A stretch of 64,000 bases of DNA from Adiantum capillus-veneris (Eukaryota > Streptophyta > Polypodiopsida > Polypodiales > Pteridaceae), in assembly GCA_014529385.2 (NCBI GenBank), contig CM043959.1, positions 3,510,358 to 3,574,357 of the forward strand. Direction: 5' to 3'. Under the pieces are notes generated by a model. That model saw only the letters and a list, made by a program, of their open reading frames with translations, ran no database searches and was not told the origin of the DNA. Below, piece after piece: positions 54,455 to 64,000 of this stretch. Position 1 is the stretch's first letter; each line of letters opens with the position of its first letter. The position numbers were made by a program, and so were the translations under genes.

Positions 54455-57400
54455 ATGTCTACCCTAGATTCAAACGCAGCTTATACAAGCTTGGAGATCC
54501 CGACGATAGAGGAATATCCTCCCACAATGGATCTTCCAAACTTGCAATTGACAAAGATCCATCTTGTTGAGAGAGTTTGGATGATTGGTCATGAGAGTGA
54601 AGGACTATATAGATACATTGACGACAATGAGGTCAATCTTTATAGGTGCTCAGATCCATACCTAGAAGAGCTAACGGATTACAAGCTCTTATATGTCTAC
54701 ACATACGGAGTCGACTGTCAATGGAGATCTATAGTTGTCGACAAGTATGGACGAGAATATAGAGTTGTAGAAAGCACAAATCCACAGACTGTACTAGAAA
54801 GAGGTGGATATTTGGTCAATGAAGGACCACAAATGCCTCCACCAAAAACGAGAATTCCTATAGGAATTCCAAGAAGAGAGCCACTAGGATTCCCTTCAAG
54901 AGCGATAACGAGAGAAGGATTGGGAGAGTCTCTGGTTAGACTTGTAGACAATCGACGAGTTAGACCATCCCAAGTCCAGAAATGGGTAAACATAAACTAC
55001 TCCGGAGATAAAGATCCGAGAGATCACGTAACGGCTTTTAGAAGAGTGATTAGAGCAGAGGAAGTTTCAGATTTTGCGACATAGTTTGCGGGATTTGGAT
55101 TGACTCTAGAAGATGATGCAACTACATGGTTCGACACGGTGGAAAAATGGGATTTTGAGACCCGAGATGAGTTGTTTGAGGAGTTTATTGAAGAATTATC
55201 GCCAAAAGGCATTGCTCACAACACGGTCTCGCAAATCCATAGATTCAAACACAAAGAGGATGAATCAGTACACAAAGCATCATTACGGCTCAAGAGATAT
55301 GTTAAGCTTTGTCCGACAGCGGAATTACCTATGCAAGAAGATTGATGCTGATCTTTATCCAGGGAATGAGACATGCGGGCCTTCAGAAGGATCTGCATAT
55401 GATAAGGAGGATGACGCTAAACGAGTTGATCAAAGAAGCTCTTTATCTAGTGGATAACTATGAGGCATACAAAGAAAAGGACTTAAAGAGTCAAGGAGAT
55501 GACACATCCTCTCAGCACAGTGTTTCACAGATAAGTGAGTCCATTGCCAAGCCAATGGTACCTATTGATCAAGAAAAGCTTATCGACGACTTGGTCAAGA
55601 GGTTGATTCCTCTTGTAAGGTCTGATTCAGGAGAGCCGAAGTGGTGTGAAATTGAGAGAAAATGGACGAACCATACGGGGGAAGAGTGCTATTATAGCAT
55701 GGAAAATGCTAGGGAGAGGTATGTACAACCTGTTCCTGAAGCACCTAGTCCACCTAGATACATTACGGGGAATGCGCTAGGACCAGTAGGAGTTTTAAGG
55801 CCACAGCTTGTCTTAGGACAACAACCTCCGCTGCCAAGTGCTAGAATGCCGATAGACATGAGATACATGCCAATGATGGAAGCATCAAATAAACCAACGC
55901 CAATACCATCTACAATGTGGTATAGCAACCAAAGTGAGTACTACCCTTCGGAGCAACAAAATGTGAGAGAAACACATGGAGGGGTGAGGCCAGTACAACC
56001 TCCACCTCCTGGGTTTCAGTGGAAAGAAAGAAGGTATGAAGTGGACAAAAGGACATTGCGATTCATTGCAAACAACGGCTTATCTAGGTCAAAGCTTGCT
56101 TATAGCCAAGAGGAAATGCTAAAAGAATCTCCTCAACCAGAGACAGATTGTTACAAAAGTCGTGACAACCACTTGGTCAAACAATGTCCTCATACGGAGA
56201 TCACTGAAGTAAATGCCTATTGTTTTGAGTGTGGCATCACTCACTTGATCCCCGATTGCCCGAAAAAACCAAACCAAATTAGGAAGATCACGAGAAATGT
56301 ATTAGGGAGAGCACAAGATCAAAAGAAAGCTGATGAGAACCCAGAGACAAAGAACACGAAAAGTGACATGAGTCCAAAGACAGATGATGGACCAAAGATA
56401 GACGCACCTAGTCAGAAAACCAAGAGCAAATGAAATAGTTGGAAAACTAGAAAGACTAGGATGAATGCACGCAGGGAACAAGAGCAAAAATCCCTAGCTG
56501 AGAAGCTTACCGAAGCTGAGGAGAAGATAAAACAACATGAGGAAAAGGAGGCACCTTCTCTTACACAGATGGTTAAACCTCTAAAAGAACCATCCACGGA
56601 TGAGAAACCGAGAAGTGCTAGTTCAGGAGGATCGGTGTTGGTAGAAAAGGTTAATGAGACATTAAATGCCCTCTTGAAAGCCTATGATGTGAGGCTCAAA
56701 AACAACCAAACCCAAGAACACATGTGGATGACATATCCCTATGCCGAACTAGAAAAGCAAAGGTTTGAAATGTGCCAGGAAATGATTCAAACAACCCAAG
56801 ATTTACTAGAACCACCAGTTGCAAAACCTGGGGATGTGATCCGTGTCATGCCTACACAAGTAATCCCACCAAACCAGGAACTAAAAGAGCCATATTCTAG
56901 TCATGAGCAGAGAAGAAACCTCAAAGACCCAGCATTAGAACCGAGGATAGTACTGAATACCACGGATAAATCTTTCGAGGGATTTCACCAAGCTATACCT
57001 GAGGATTGTAAAGAGATAGATGGTCTTGACGAATTGTGGAAACAAGTCAGAGAGGCCAATGAAGCCAATGACCTAAGAAGACTAGTAGACAAGACTGGTG
57101 ATGAACGAAGAGTTTTTCTATCACCAATAGAGGAATTTGAGACTGGATCTCAAATGAATCTAGACGTGCAATCGTATTGGGGCGACAAAGGATCTATACA
57201 ATCTATGGATAGTCAACCCCATTCGCTAAGAACACTACCGTCCTACATGGGAGAGTACGAGACCAAGTCAGATGTGGTTGCAGTCCCATCACACAGACTG
57301 TCTCCCAACAAGGCCATCGATTCAAAGGGGCTAGTGGATATTCTATGTACCCCAGTCACTTGTACAATAATGTTAGCCAAGTTGCTCAAAATAAGACCAA

Positions 57401-58580
57401 ACATGTGGGCTAATGTGGGTAAATGTCTAGAGAAATTTGGTGTAAAACCCCAATGATTCAAATCGAGGAAGGCATCAAAGAGCTTGAAATGCCTCAACTA
57501 AATACTAGGCCAGTGCCATTAAACAAGGTAGGCGAGTATTACGAGGGAGAAGATGGAAACACTACCCTTCCTATGGAATTCAATGGTGTAAAAACCATGG
57601 CAATCCTTGACAGTGGAGCTGGTGTGGCCATTGCAACCAAAGAGGTTTGAAAAAAATGGGGAAAACCTGCCTTGATATCCACACGAATGACCCTGCAGCT
57701 TGCAAGCGGACACAAGGAAAAGCCCCTAGGACTGCTAGAAAAAGTACTTGTTACTTCTTGTGGCATTGAATATGAACACACTTTTACTGTTGTTGACTTT
57801 GGCAAGAAGAACAACTATGACATCATTCTGGGAAGACCATTCATGCGACAATTGAAAATGGTCCAAGATTGGGGTTATGACCATATATACCCGAGACATA
57901 TGGAAACCATAACAAAGATAAACTTGAGGGACCATAGCTATAGGGATGTGACGAGAACACCGGTTGAGGAGTTTGATTCCGCCACAGTAGCAGGATCAGA
58001 ACTTCTAGCTTGGTAAGGTAAGCCTAAAGAACTGTGGATGTGTGGAGCTTCACAATGTGGTAGCTTGAAACGTGAGGAATGTATCCTAGAGCGGGTTATA
58101 GAGGATATGGACTATATCCCAGAACCATTTCCTGAAGAAGAGTTAGAGCCTTTTGGATGGGAACACATCTTGGCTACTCTGGACGTGTGCGCTGTGGAGG
58201 ATGCTCCCACAACAAAGTTTTGTGATGAAAATGGCTATGATGTCGTTCCTTATTTTGCAGTGAGTGTAATCTAGGAAAACGAAGAGAACCAGACATCAAC
58301 AAGCTCTCGAAATAAGGAGCAAACGAAGAAATGTGGAGAATCAAAAGATGAAGAAGACGACGAGTTCTATGACTATGTAGAACACTTCGAGCTTCAAGAA
58401 GATCAACGACCCGGGAATCAATGTCATCGCTACACGGATAAAGTGCATCAAAAGTGGATTCCAAAGTTCTCGGTGAAGACACATCCACCACAAGCATCCT
58501 CATACATGGCTCCTAATAAGGATGCAAAGACTCAGCTAGGAGGAATACGACCCAAGCAACGAGCAGGGATTTCAAAATGA
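54455..58580 (+). pseudogene. gag-protease polyprotein of an RT-less retroelement
   Basis: From the ATG at 54455: an N-terminal region, then a Retrotrans_gag-type capsid (INYSGDKDPRDHVTAFRR, a TAG at 55082, DDATTWFDTVEKWDFETRDE, RFKHKEDESVHKASLRLKRY), a frameshift near 55335, and a zinc-knuckle-like pair (CYKSRDNHLVKQC, CFECGITHLIPDC). TGA at about 56431 precedes a coiled-coil (REQEQKSLAEKLTEAEEKIK), then a frameshift near 57445. The aspartic protease has AILDSGAGVAIATK with Asp intact, then a TGA (57648) and IILGRPFMRQL. TAA stops at 58014 and 58272 follow; coding resemblance ends at about 58580 without RT. The C-terminal part is the intact-Asp relative of composite copies A, B and the 1.7-kb fragment. 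Confidence 0.8.
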
Positions 58581-58683
58581 CGTGATCACACTATAATTTC
58601 AGGTTAATAACAATAGTAATGCAAAATAACAAATATTATGTTAATTGACATTCATCTTTTTTGACCTGCAAGGAGACTTGGAG

Positions 58684-58774
58684 ACCGGCTAAAGGCCCGC
58701 CGGGCTAAGTAGTTAACCTGCCGGGCCCGCCGGGTAAAGCCACTTCCCCGCCGGGCCCGTCCTGGCTATATAAA
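58684..58774 (+). promoter_or_regulatory. GC-rich TATA promoter of the kinase/RING locus
   Basis: Three CCCGCCGGG or CCGCCGGGCCC phrases (58694-58705, 58720-58734, 58747-58759) are followed by TATATAAA at 58767-58774. Transcription would start near 58800. The block stands out in AT-rich surroundings. A possible 5' splice donor (GCG/GTAATT) follows at about 58875. Confidence 0.6.
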
Positions 58775-58970
58775 GACGACGCCGGTGCTTGTCTTTTTCA
58801 CAAGAGAGGTACATTGAAAAGTCTTCTTCACCAAACTTTCTGGCAGCTTTCCACATTCTCAAAGCAGTGTAGCGGTAATTTTTTAATCCCTTCCTTATTT
58901 TATTGATGTTTTTTTGAGTTGTTTGCGTTAAAACTCAAAGGTATAAAATTTCTTTTATCAAATCATTGTA

Positions 58971-59783
58971 CGTGGATGCACTGGCATATGGTTGCAATTG
59001 CGGCTAGGTGTGTCATTGCAAAAGCGTACGATGATTATGTTTTATATTGCTCCCAGTCATTCATGCTTTGGCACATGGTTGCAACTGCGACTAGGTGTGT
59101 TGCTGCTAGATTGACGATAGCATCTGTTTGAAAGAAGTCACCATGCATGGATGCACTGGCACATGGTTGCAATTGCGGCTAGGTGTGTCATTGCAAAAGT
59201 GTAGGGTGACTATGTTGTATGTTGCTCCCAGTCATTCATGCTTCGGCACATGGTTGCAAATGCGACTAGGTGTGTTGCTGCTAGAATGACAGGAGCATCT
59301 GTTAGAAAGAACTCACCGTGCGTGGATGCACTGGCACATGGTTGCAATTGCGGCTAGGTGTGTCATTGCAAAAACGCAAGATGACTATGTTTTATGTTGC
59401 TTCCCGTCATTCAGGCTTCGGCATATGGTTGCAATTGCGACTAGGTGTGTTGCTGCTAGAATGATGGTAGCATCTAATGCATGAATGTGTGCTCAAATAA
59501 TTTCATAATGTTTCATATGCTTGAATCATGAAAGAAGACATCGTGCGTGGATGCACTGGCACATGGTTGCAATTGCGACTAGGTGTGTCATTGCAAAAGC
59601 ATAGGATGACTATGTTTTATGTTGCTCCTAGTCATTCATGCTTCGGCACATGGTTGCAATTGCGAGTAGGTGTGTTGCTGCTAGATTGACGGTAGATTCT
59701 GTTTGAAAGAAGTCACCGTGCGTGGATGCACTGGCACATGGTTGCAATTGCGGCTAGGTGCGACTAGGTGTGTTGCTGCTAGA
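58971..59783 (+). repeat. 175-bp tandem repeat leader, five units
   Basis: Units start CGTGGATGCACTGGC (or variant) at about 58971, 59146, 59321, 59546 and 59721. Each has two half-units of about 88 bp sharing CACATGGTTGCAATTGCG then GGCTAGGTGTG or GACTAGGTGTG. The third interval has about 50 extra bases. The last unit is shortened and runs into the ATG of the next gene. Confidence 0.92.
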
Positions 59784-60161
59784 ATGGATCCTTCTGCTAC
59801 TTCAGTGATAGAGTTCAAAAAGAAAATTAGACAATTGTTGATTACAATCGTCAGTGCACTAGATCCCGACGATATAGCGCAGATTGTTGCAGATGAGTCT
59901 AGATTGCAATCATTATACAGTGAGATTGCCCGCAAAATTTTGTTGTTATATCCAGACAAAACAGCCGAATTAATAATCTCATTACTGAGCAGTTGGGTGG
60001 GCAATTTGCCCAAGGTGGCCTCTGATTTGAAAGAGGAATGCCCTCAAGAAGTAGACAACGGTAAGCTAGAGCATTGGAACGCGAGATGGAGAGCTGAAAA
60101 GGAGAGGTCAAGGCGAGCATCCCACATAGACACACAATTTGAACTAAGCAAGAAAATGTGA
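59784..60161 (+). CDS. Helical N-terminal domain, ends at TGA directly before the kinase ATG
   Basis: 125 aa from an ATG at 59784 (MDPSATSVIEFKKKIRQLL). The sequence is strongly helical (SLYSEIARKILLLYPDKTAE, LIISLLSSWVGNLPKVASDL) with a charged tail. No family recognised; a small helical bundle used for protein contact is a fair guess. The stop TGA (60159-60161) is followed at once, in the same frame, by the ATG of the kinase ORF. The two therefore look like one protein split by a single nonsense codon, or less likely a stop-restart arrangement. The start codon lies inside a variant of the upstream repeat (CTGCTAGAATG), and CTGCTAG could instead be a splice acceptor. Confidence 0.55.
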   Translation: MDPSATSVIEFKKKIRQLLITIVSALDPDDIAQIVADESRLQSLYSEIARKILLLYPDKTAELIISLLSSWVGNLPKVASDLKEECPQEVDNGKLEHWNARWRAEKERSRRASHIDTQFELSKKM

Positions 60162-61289
60162 ATGGCTATCACGAGAGTTATGGGGAGCAGCCAAGTTGGA
60201 GAACCGTTTATTGAGGAGGCTGCCATTGAGGGAACATCGGGTGCTATTGGTTCTGCCAGTCACCTGGAGAGCAGTATATACAATTCTGAATGTAGTATGA
60301 CTTTGGGCATTCCAAATAAGTCCATTAAGAAGATCAAGAAACTTGGGTCAGGGGCTTATGGCACAGGGTGGCAAGTTCAAATCAAAGGGATCAGTTTCCT
60401 TCCTACAACGAATACTTATTGTGCCAAGGAGTTCAAAGGACAGACCAAGCATCAGTGGAAAAGATTTGCATCAGAAAGTGGAGTAGATCTCAACCATAGA
60501 GGGATTGTGAGGAGTATTTCCCACTCTGTAACGTTGCCATGGTTTCTGATATTCCCCTACTTCAATGGGGGGACTTTAGGTGATCTTATGGAGACAGTGC
60601 CCCTCCCACATGGCTCTTTCACGACGCTTGTAGCGCATCAAGAGGGGAAAGGAAAGATCCCTGAAGACTTTAAATGGGAGCAGCCCTCTGAAGACAAGAA
60701 AAAACGTATCAAGAGCCTGTGCAATCATGCTCCCTCGTTGATCCATGCCTTGGTGAAGGAATTGCGATTCGCACATGACGAGGGAGTGATCCACAATGAT
60801 CTCCATCCATGGAACATCATGTTGGACTTTACCAAGGATCTCACTCCCCGTATTGGAATAATTGATTGGGGATTGGCTCTGCGTGTTGGCTTAGAGACAC
60901 AAAAGAACAACAATACCGATGAAAACTGCCAAAAGCTTCATCCTTGGCGAGCTCCTGAGTTACTAGATGGCAAGAATTTATGCCCATGGACCAAGGCCAC
61001 AGATGTGTACGCCATAGGATGGGTGATATGGCAATTTTGTAAGTTTTGTGGAGAGTTCTCTGACTACTACAGCACAGATTGGTTCAAACATAAGGTTTCA
61101 GTGGAGGTACAAGCCATATCTAGGATTGTTGTGGAAGGTTGGGTGAGGAATAAATCCACAGGCAGAAAGACCTTGGCACTTTTGGACGAAGAATTAGAAA
61201 GATTTGAAGCCCAACCAAAACGATGCTTACGCCCTCCCTCTGAAATGAGTGTAGCCTTTTTTTTATGGATATATGATGTACTTTATTAA
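60162..61289 (+). CDS. Protein kinase-like protein
   Basis: 375 aa. Gly-rich loop LGSGAYGTGWQV (residues 61-72), YCAKEF with the ATP-binding Lys at 89, a likely helix-C Glu at 105, GVIHNDLHPWNIML (208-221) with catalytic Asp213 and Asn218, IGIIDWGLAL with metal-binding Asp235, and WRAPELLDG (262-270). These are all the residues needed for catalysis, in order. HND replaces HRD and DWG replaces DFG, so it is a divergent kinase outside the plant receptor-like type. No signal peptide or membrane segment. A long insert lies between the hinge and helix E. It is immediately downstream of the helical ORF and upstream of a RING protein on the same strand. Confidence 0.8.
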   Translation: MAITRVMGSSQVGEPFIEEAAIEGTSGAIGSASHLESSIYNSECSMTLGIPNKSIKKIKKLGSGAYGTGWQVQIKGISFLPTTNTYCAKEFKGQTKHQWKRFASESGVDLNHRGIVRSISHSVTLPWFLIFPYFNGGTLGDLMETVPLPHGSFTTLVAHQEGKGKIPEDFKWEQPSEDKKKRIKSLCNHAPSLIHALVKELRFAHDEGVIHNDLHPWNIMLDFTKDLTPRIGIIDWGLALRVGLETQKNNNTDENCQKLHPWRAPELLDGKNLCPWTKATDVYAIGWVIWQFCKFCGEFSDYYSTDWFKHKVSVEVQAISRIVVEGWVRNKSTGRKTLALLDEELERFEAQPKRCLRPPSEMSVAFFLWIYDVLY

Positions 61290-61671
61290 GCAGGGTTTTC
61301 TGAGACTTGTGACTTATAAAAGCACTTTTAAAAATTGGGTTTTATGCGCAATGGATGATGTATGAGAAATAAAAACACTTTGTTATATCTCAATAGACAA
61401 CAAATTTTATATGAGTTTTGTTTTTTCTCTTAAGTTTCAAGCAATAAGCCACGTGGAGTCACTGATTGTCATTCATTGATTTAAAAAATGGTGGTTACTC
61501 TTATATCAATTGATTGTCGTAAGATGGTGGTTATTCTAATATCAATTGATTGACGTAAAATGGTGGTTAAAATTATAGCAATTGATTGTCGTAAAATGGT
61601 GGTTACTCTTATAGCAATTGATTATCATTAAGTTTGTATGCCGTAACTGAAGTATAGTGTTTAATCAGGAT
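61290..61671 (+). other. Spacer with four tandem units of about 36 bp
   Basis: From about 61486 to 61632, AAAATGGTGGTT plus ACTCTTATAGCAATTGATTG and a TCGT-type end recur four times with small changes. AATCAG directly before GATATGG at 61669 could be a splice acceptor leading into the RING ORF. Confidence 0.8.
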
Positions 61672-62628
61672 ATGGATAATGATAATCAAAGGGCTAAGCG
61701 CGCTTTTGAGCGTCTCAGATCCATGTGTCAAGGCGGTGGAGTGAACGACACCGCTCGAATTGCTGCTCGTTGCTCCCAGTGGGCCAACCCGGTGGGTACA
61801 CAATGGAAAGAGGTGAACACTAGGATTGACCGAGAAATGGTGAAATCCATATGGCCAGGCGTTGCAGATGACAACATCAAGAAAGGCCGACTCAAGCTAT
61901 CACAATTCATTAATGCAGACATACGAGACAATGGAGAGAACATATATCTCGATGTTATGGGTCATCCTATGCATCATATGGAGTGTCCATTGTGGTTTGC
62001 CAAGATGTTATACATGCATTATGTCTTGGGTGAAGCAGTGGACTTTAGCTCAAGGACACCTCACATGACGGTTGAGGACATTCGCAGTACTGCAATCACC
62101 GTCACACGGCAAGAGATGTCATTGGCACTAGAAGGTGCATCAATGGAAGTGCATCAAGTTAAGGAGGAGCTTCAAACTCAACTCAGGCAAGCATCACAAG
62201 CTACACAAGGCTCTCATGCAGAAGAAACCCTAAATAGAGACTTGCAAAGGGAGGTGAAGGTGCTATCTTGCCACGTAAAAGAGTTAGAGGCGACTATAAA
62301 AAAACAAAATGTTGCCACATTGATTGAGCACCCAACATCTATTGAGGCCCCTCCAGCTTCTGGTGAGCACGGTGGTCCTTGCCCCATATGTAGATCATTA
62401 TTTCATGAGTGGTGTGGTCACTTCAGCTTGCCATGCGGACATATGTATCATATATCATGCTTGATGCAAAGCATGATGAATAACTTTCATTGTGCTATAT
62501 GTGAGTTTGAGATATTCAAAAAGCTATATGCAATGTTTAAAATGTCCGAAGACTATAATAAGCTTAAATGTCAGTGTGAACAGGAAAATGAAGATATTCT
62601 CACAAATATTTCACTATCACTTGGATAG
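61672..62628 (+). CDS. Coiled-coil RING-H2 protein (putative E3 ubiquitin ligase)
   Basis: 318 aa from the ATG at 61672. An N-terminal about 130-residue part (RAKRAFERLRSMC, WANPVGTQWKEVNTRID, WPGVADDNIKKGRLKLSQFI) has no family that I know. A coiled coil follows (about 145-215, QVKEELQTQLRQ, REVKVLSCHVKELEATIKK). Then comes a RING-H2 finger: Cys237, Cys240, Cys255, His257, His260, Cys263, Cys274, Cys277, the full C3H2C3 set. The C-terminus is short and acidic. RING-H2 domains usually recruit E2 enzymes. The ORF is intact. It sits about 380 bp after the kinase, so the two may be exons of one gene or a gene pair. Confidence 0.75.
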   Translation: MDNDNQRAKRAFERLRSMCQGGGVNDTARIAARCSQWANPVGTQWKEVNTRIDREMVKSIWPGVADDNIKKGRLKLSQFINADIRDNGENIYLDVMGHPMHHMECPLWFAKMLYMHYVLGEAVDFSSRTPHMTVEDIRSTAITVTRQEMSLALEGASMEVHQVKEELQTQLRQASQATQGSHAEETLNRDLQREVKVLSCHVKELEATIKKQNVATLIEHPTSIEAPPASGEHGGPCPICRSLFHEWCGHFSLPCGHMYHISCLMQSMMNNFHCAICEFEIFKKLYAMFKMSEDYNKLKCQCEQENEDILTNISLSLG

Positions 62629-62915
62629 TTTTTGTAACATTTGATAACATTGACTCGTTGTCTTGCGAGAATTTATTAGTGAATTATGAATTGTCTTCTC
62701 TTCAGCTTCAATTATGATATGTGATAATGCAACGATTTGTTAGGGCTTTGTATATTATGAAGCTTTAATAGTGATTTGTGGCCGTGTAAAGGTTTTTAAG
62801 GGCTTCGTTTATTATTAAGCAAATGTCTAAACCTTAAACTAAATATAAAAAAAAGCTTATAAGATAAACAGTTTCTGAACTTAAGCAGAAGTCACTCAAT
62901 GGATTCGATAATCTA

Positions 62916-64000
62916 TTAATTAAACCACCGTCGCTTGCTGCGACGGGTCAAAGTTGGTTCAATTTCCAAATTATCTTCAATCTCTTCTAAAGTACATGTA
63001 GTTTCTACTTCATGAGATTCCCCTTGCAGCTCACTGTCTTCGTCCACCTCATCATTGGTTACATCATAAGTCCAGCACGGCATCTCCTCTTTGTAGTTCT
63101 CAGCTTGCACTCTTGCCACCTCCCATTCTGAAAAAGTGGCACAAACAATTGTCTCCATCACAACATTCTTATTTTTTATTAGTGATTCTACCATATAGTA
63201 GTTGGTGCAAAATCTAGTTTCGCACGGTAGTTTTAACATAGTAGACATCCTCTGACGGTACATGTCAAGAACCCTTTGATGCTTCAAAACAAACTTGACT
63301 ATTAAGCGAGCATTGTCTACTATCCATTTGAACCACTCTGTGTCCTCCCTCTTGTACCAATCTTGCAATACCAAGTTCAAGCTGTGTGTACTGCAACCAA
63401 CACTATATAGGTGAGAGAAGCGACTTTCAAGTATTCTACCTGCAGCCCTGCAATTTTTGGCATTGTCCATGATTACTTGGACAACATTTTCTTTTCCAAG
63501 TTCCTCAACTGCGTCGCCAATGATGTCAGCTATAAAACTGCGAGACTTTATTTGACCAGAGCTATCCATAGCTTTGATAAAACATTCACCACAAGGACAT
63601 ACAAGCATGATGTTGATCAATGGCCGCCTTTGAACGTTGGACCAACCATCACTAACTATGGTGTATCCAGATTGTTCTGTTGCATATAATATTACCCTTT
63701 GAATATCCTGTTGTGTGCTTGTGTAACATTTATCCAACAGTTGGTTTCTCATATGGTGATATGTTGGAGGGGTAAATCCAGCACCATACTCCCCAGTGAG
63801 TTTCCAAGCTGACTTCCATGCATCACGGGTGACAATGGCCAATGATCCCCTAGTGAAATAGACGGCTTTAGCTAGTGCAAGTTGTGCTTCTTCTAAGGCA
63901 AGTGTTTTGAAGCTCGTCTGTAAGCTAACCTGTCTACTTTTTGACGAACGTACCTGAAAGTCAGGAGATCCATGGTTTGGAGGAGTACTTCCATCGATAT
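62916..64000 (-). CDS. hAT-type transposase (DUF659), partial at the window end
   Basis: The minus-strand frame is open from the stop at 62916 to the window edge, so the N-terminus is outside. Visible parts: LALEEAQLALAKAVYFTRGS, SDGWSNVQRRPLINIMLVCP (first RNase-H Asp), VIMDNAKNCRAAGRIL (second Asp), LYSVGCSTHSLNLVLQDWYK, and ETRFCTNYYMVESLIKNKNV. These are typical DUF659/hAT transposase boxes. After about residue 220 of the visible part the usual continuation and the hATC dimerisation domain are missing. Instead there is an acidic tail ending TRRSKRRWFN. That may mean a truncated transposase, a missing exon or a domesticated form. It converges with the kinase/RING genes. Confidence 0.8.
   Translation of the reverse strand, partial: IDGSTPPNHGSPDFQVRSSKSRQVSLQTSFKTLALEEAQLALAKAVYFTRGSLAIVTRDAWKSAWKLTGEYGAGFTPPTYHHMRNQLLDKCYTSTQQDIQRVILYATEQSGYTIVSDGWSNVQRRPLINIMLVCPCGECFIKAMDSSGQIKSRSFIADIIGDAVEELGKENVVQVIMDNAKNCRAAGRILESRFSHLYSVGCSTHSLNLVLQDWYKREDTEWFKWIVDNARLIVKFVLKHQRVLDMYRQRMSTMLKLPCETRFCTNYYMVESLIKNKNVVMETIVCATFSEWEVARVQAENYKEEMPCWTYDVTNDEVDEDSELQGESHEVETTCTLEEIEDNLEIEPTLTRRSKRRWFN

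Noticed and set aside
60159-60161. Selenocysteine TGA
   Set aside because: Land plants lack the selenocysteine machinery and the position is an interdomain linker. A nonsense change is simpler.

Overview
The window looks like nuclear DNA of a large-genome land plant. It has no compact gene order. It is packed with long (CT)n, (GA)n, (CA)n and (TA)n tracts, plant-type Ty1/copia and Ty3/gypsy elements, LINE fragments, MITEs and decayed multi-domain genes. The copia primer site is the usual plant initiator-Met type. A seedless plant such as a fern is my best guess, from the kinds of unfamiliar protein families seen (DUF7869-like, ParB/methyltransferase-like, DUF659 hAT), but nothing here proves it. 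I saw no tRNA, rRNA or CRISPR array.

Layout, 0-25 kb. 1-2220 is a LINE fragment joined tail to tail to a retroelement protease fragment. 2473-5327 (-) is a decayed DUF7869-type gene. 5.8-8 kb is microsatellite and tandem-duplicated DNA with glycine-rich protein remnants. 9.4-12.1 kb holds tandem repeats and a MITE cluster, one copy with a clean 8-bp target duplication. 14-19.3 kb is studded with a short near-palindrome (core TTGTCCACATGGTCAA) and surrounds a decayed ParB-like/methyltransferase-like gene with one recognisable intron (14942-17493). 19.8-20.8 kb is a broken FCP1/NLI-type phosphatase. 21.8-24.9 kb (-) is a composite of an unrecognised ORF, a protease with its catalytic Asp lost, and a LINE.

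Layout, 25-46 kb. This is a nested set. An old composite element runs on the + strand (25.7-27.76, 35.81-37.08 and 42.80-43.62 kb). It is split by two later LTR elements, both transcribed from the - strand. The first is an 8.0-kb gypsy-like element at 27764-35808 with ~1.9-kb LTRs and gag-protease but no reverse transcriptase. The second is a nearly intact 5.7-kb copia element at 37081-42803. A LINE in opposite orientation follows (43621-45325). The composite/LINE junction at 43.62 kb is the same as the junction at 1.73 kb, so the pair was duplicated as a block.

Layout, 46-64 kb. 46812-53073 is a second LTR element without reverse transcriptase (-), with one LTR truncated. 53.3-54.0 kb is a tandem array built around a 22-bp perfect palindrome. 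It lies in front of a third gag-protease pseudogene (54455-58580). At 58.7 kb a GC-rich TATA promoter is followed by a ~175-bp tandem-repeat leader, then a helical domain plus protein kinase ORF and a coiled-coil RING-H2 protein. A DUF659 hAT transposase faces them from the window end (62916-64000, -). The kinase/RING pair is the least explained and best preserved non-retroelement coding region, and it is the strongest candidate for a functional system.
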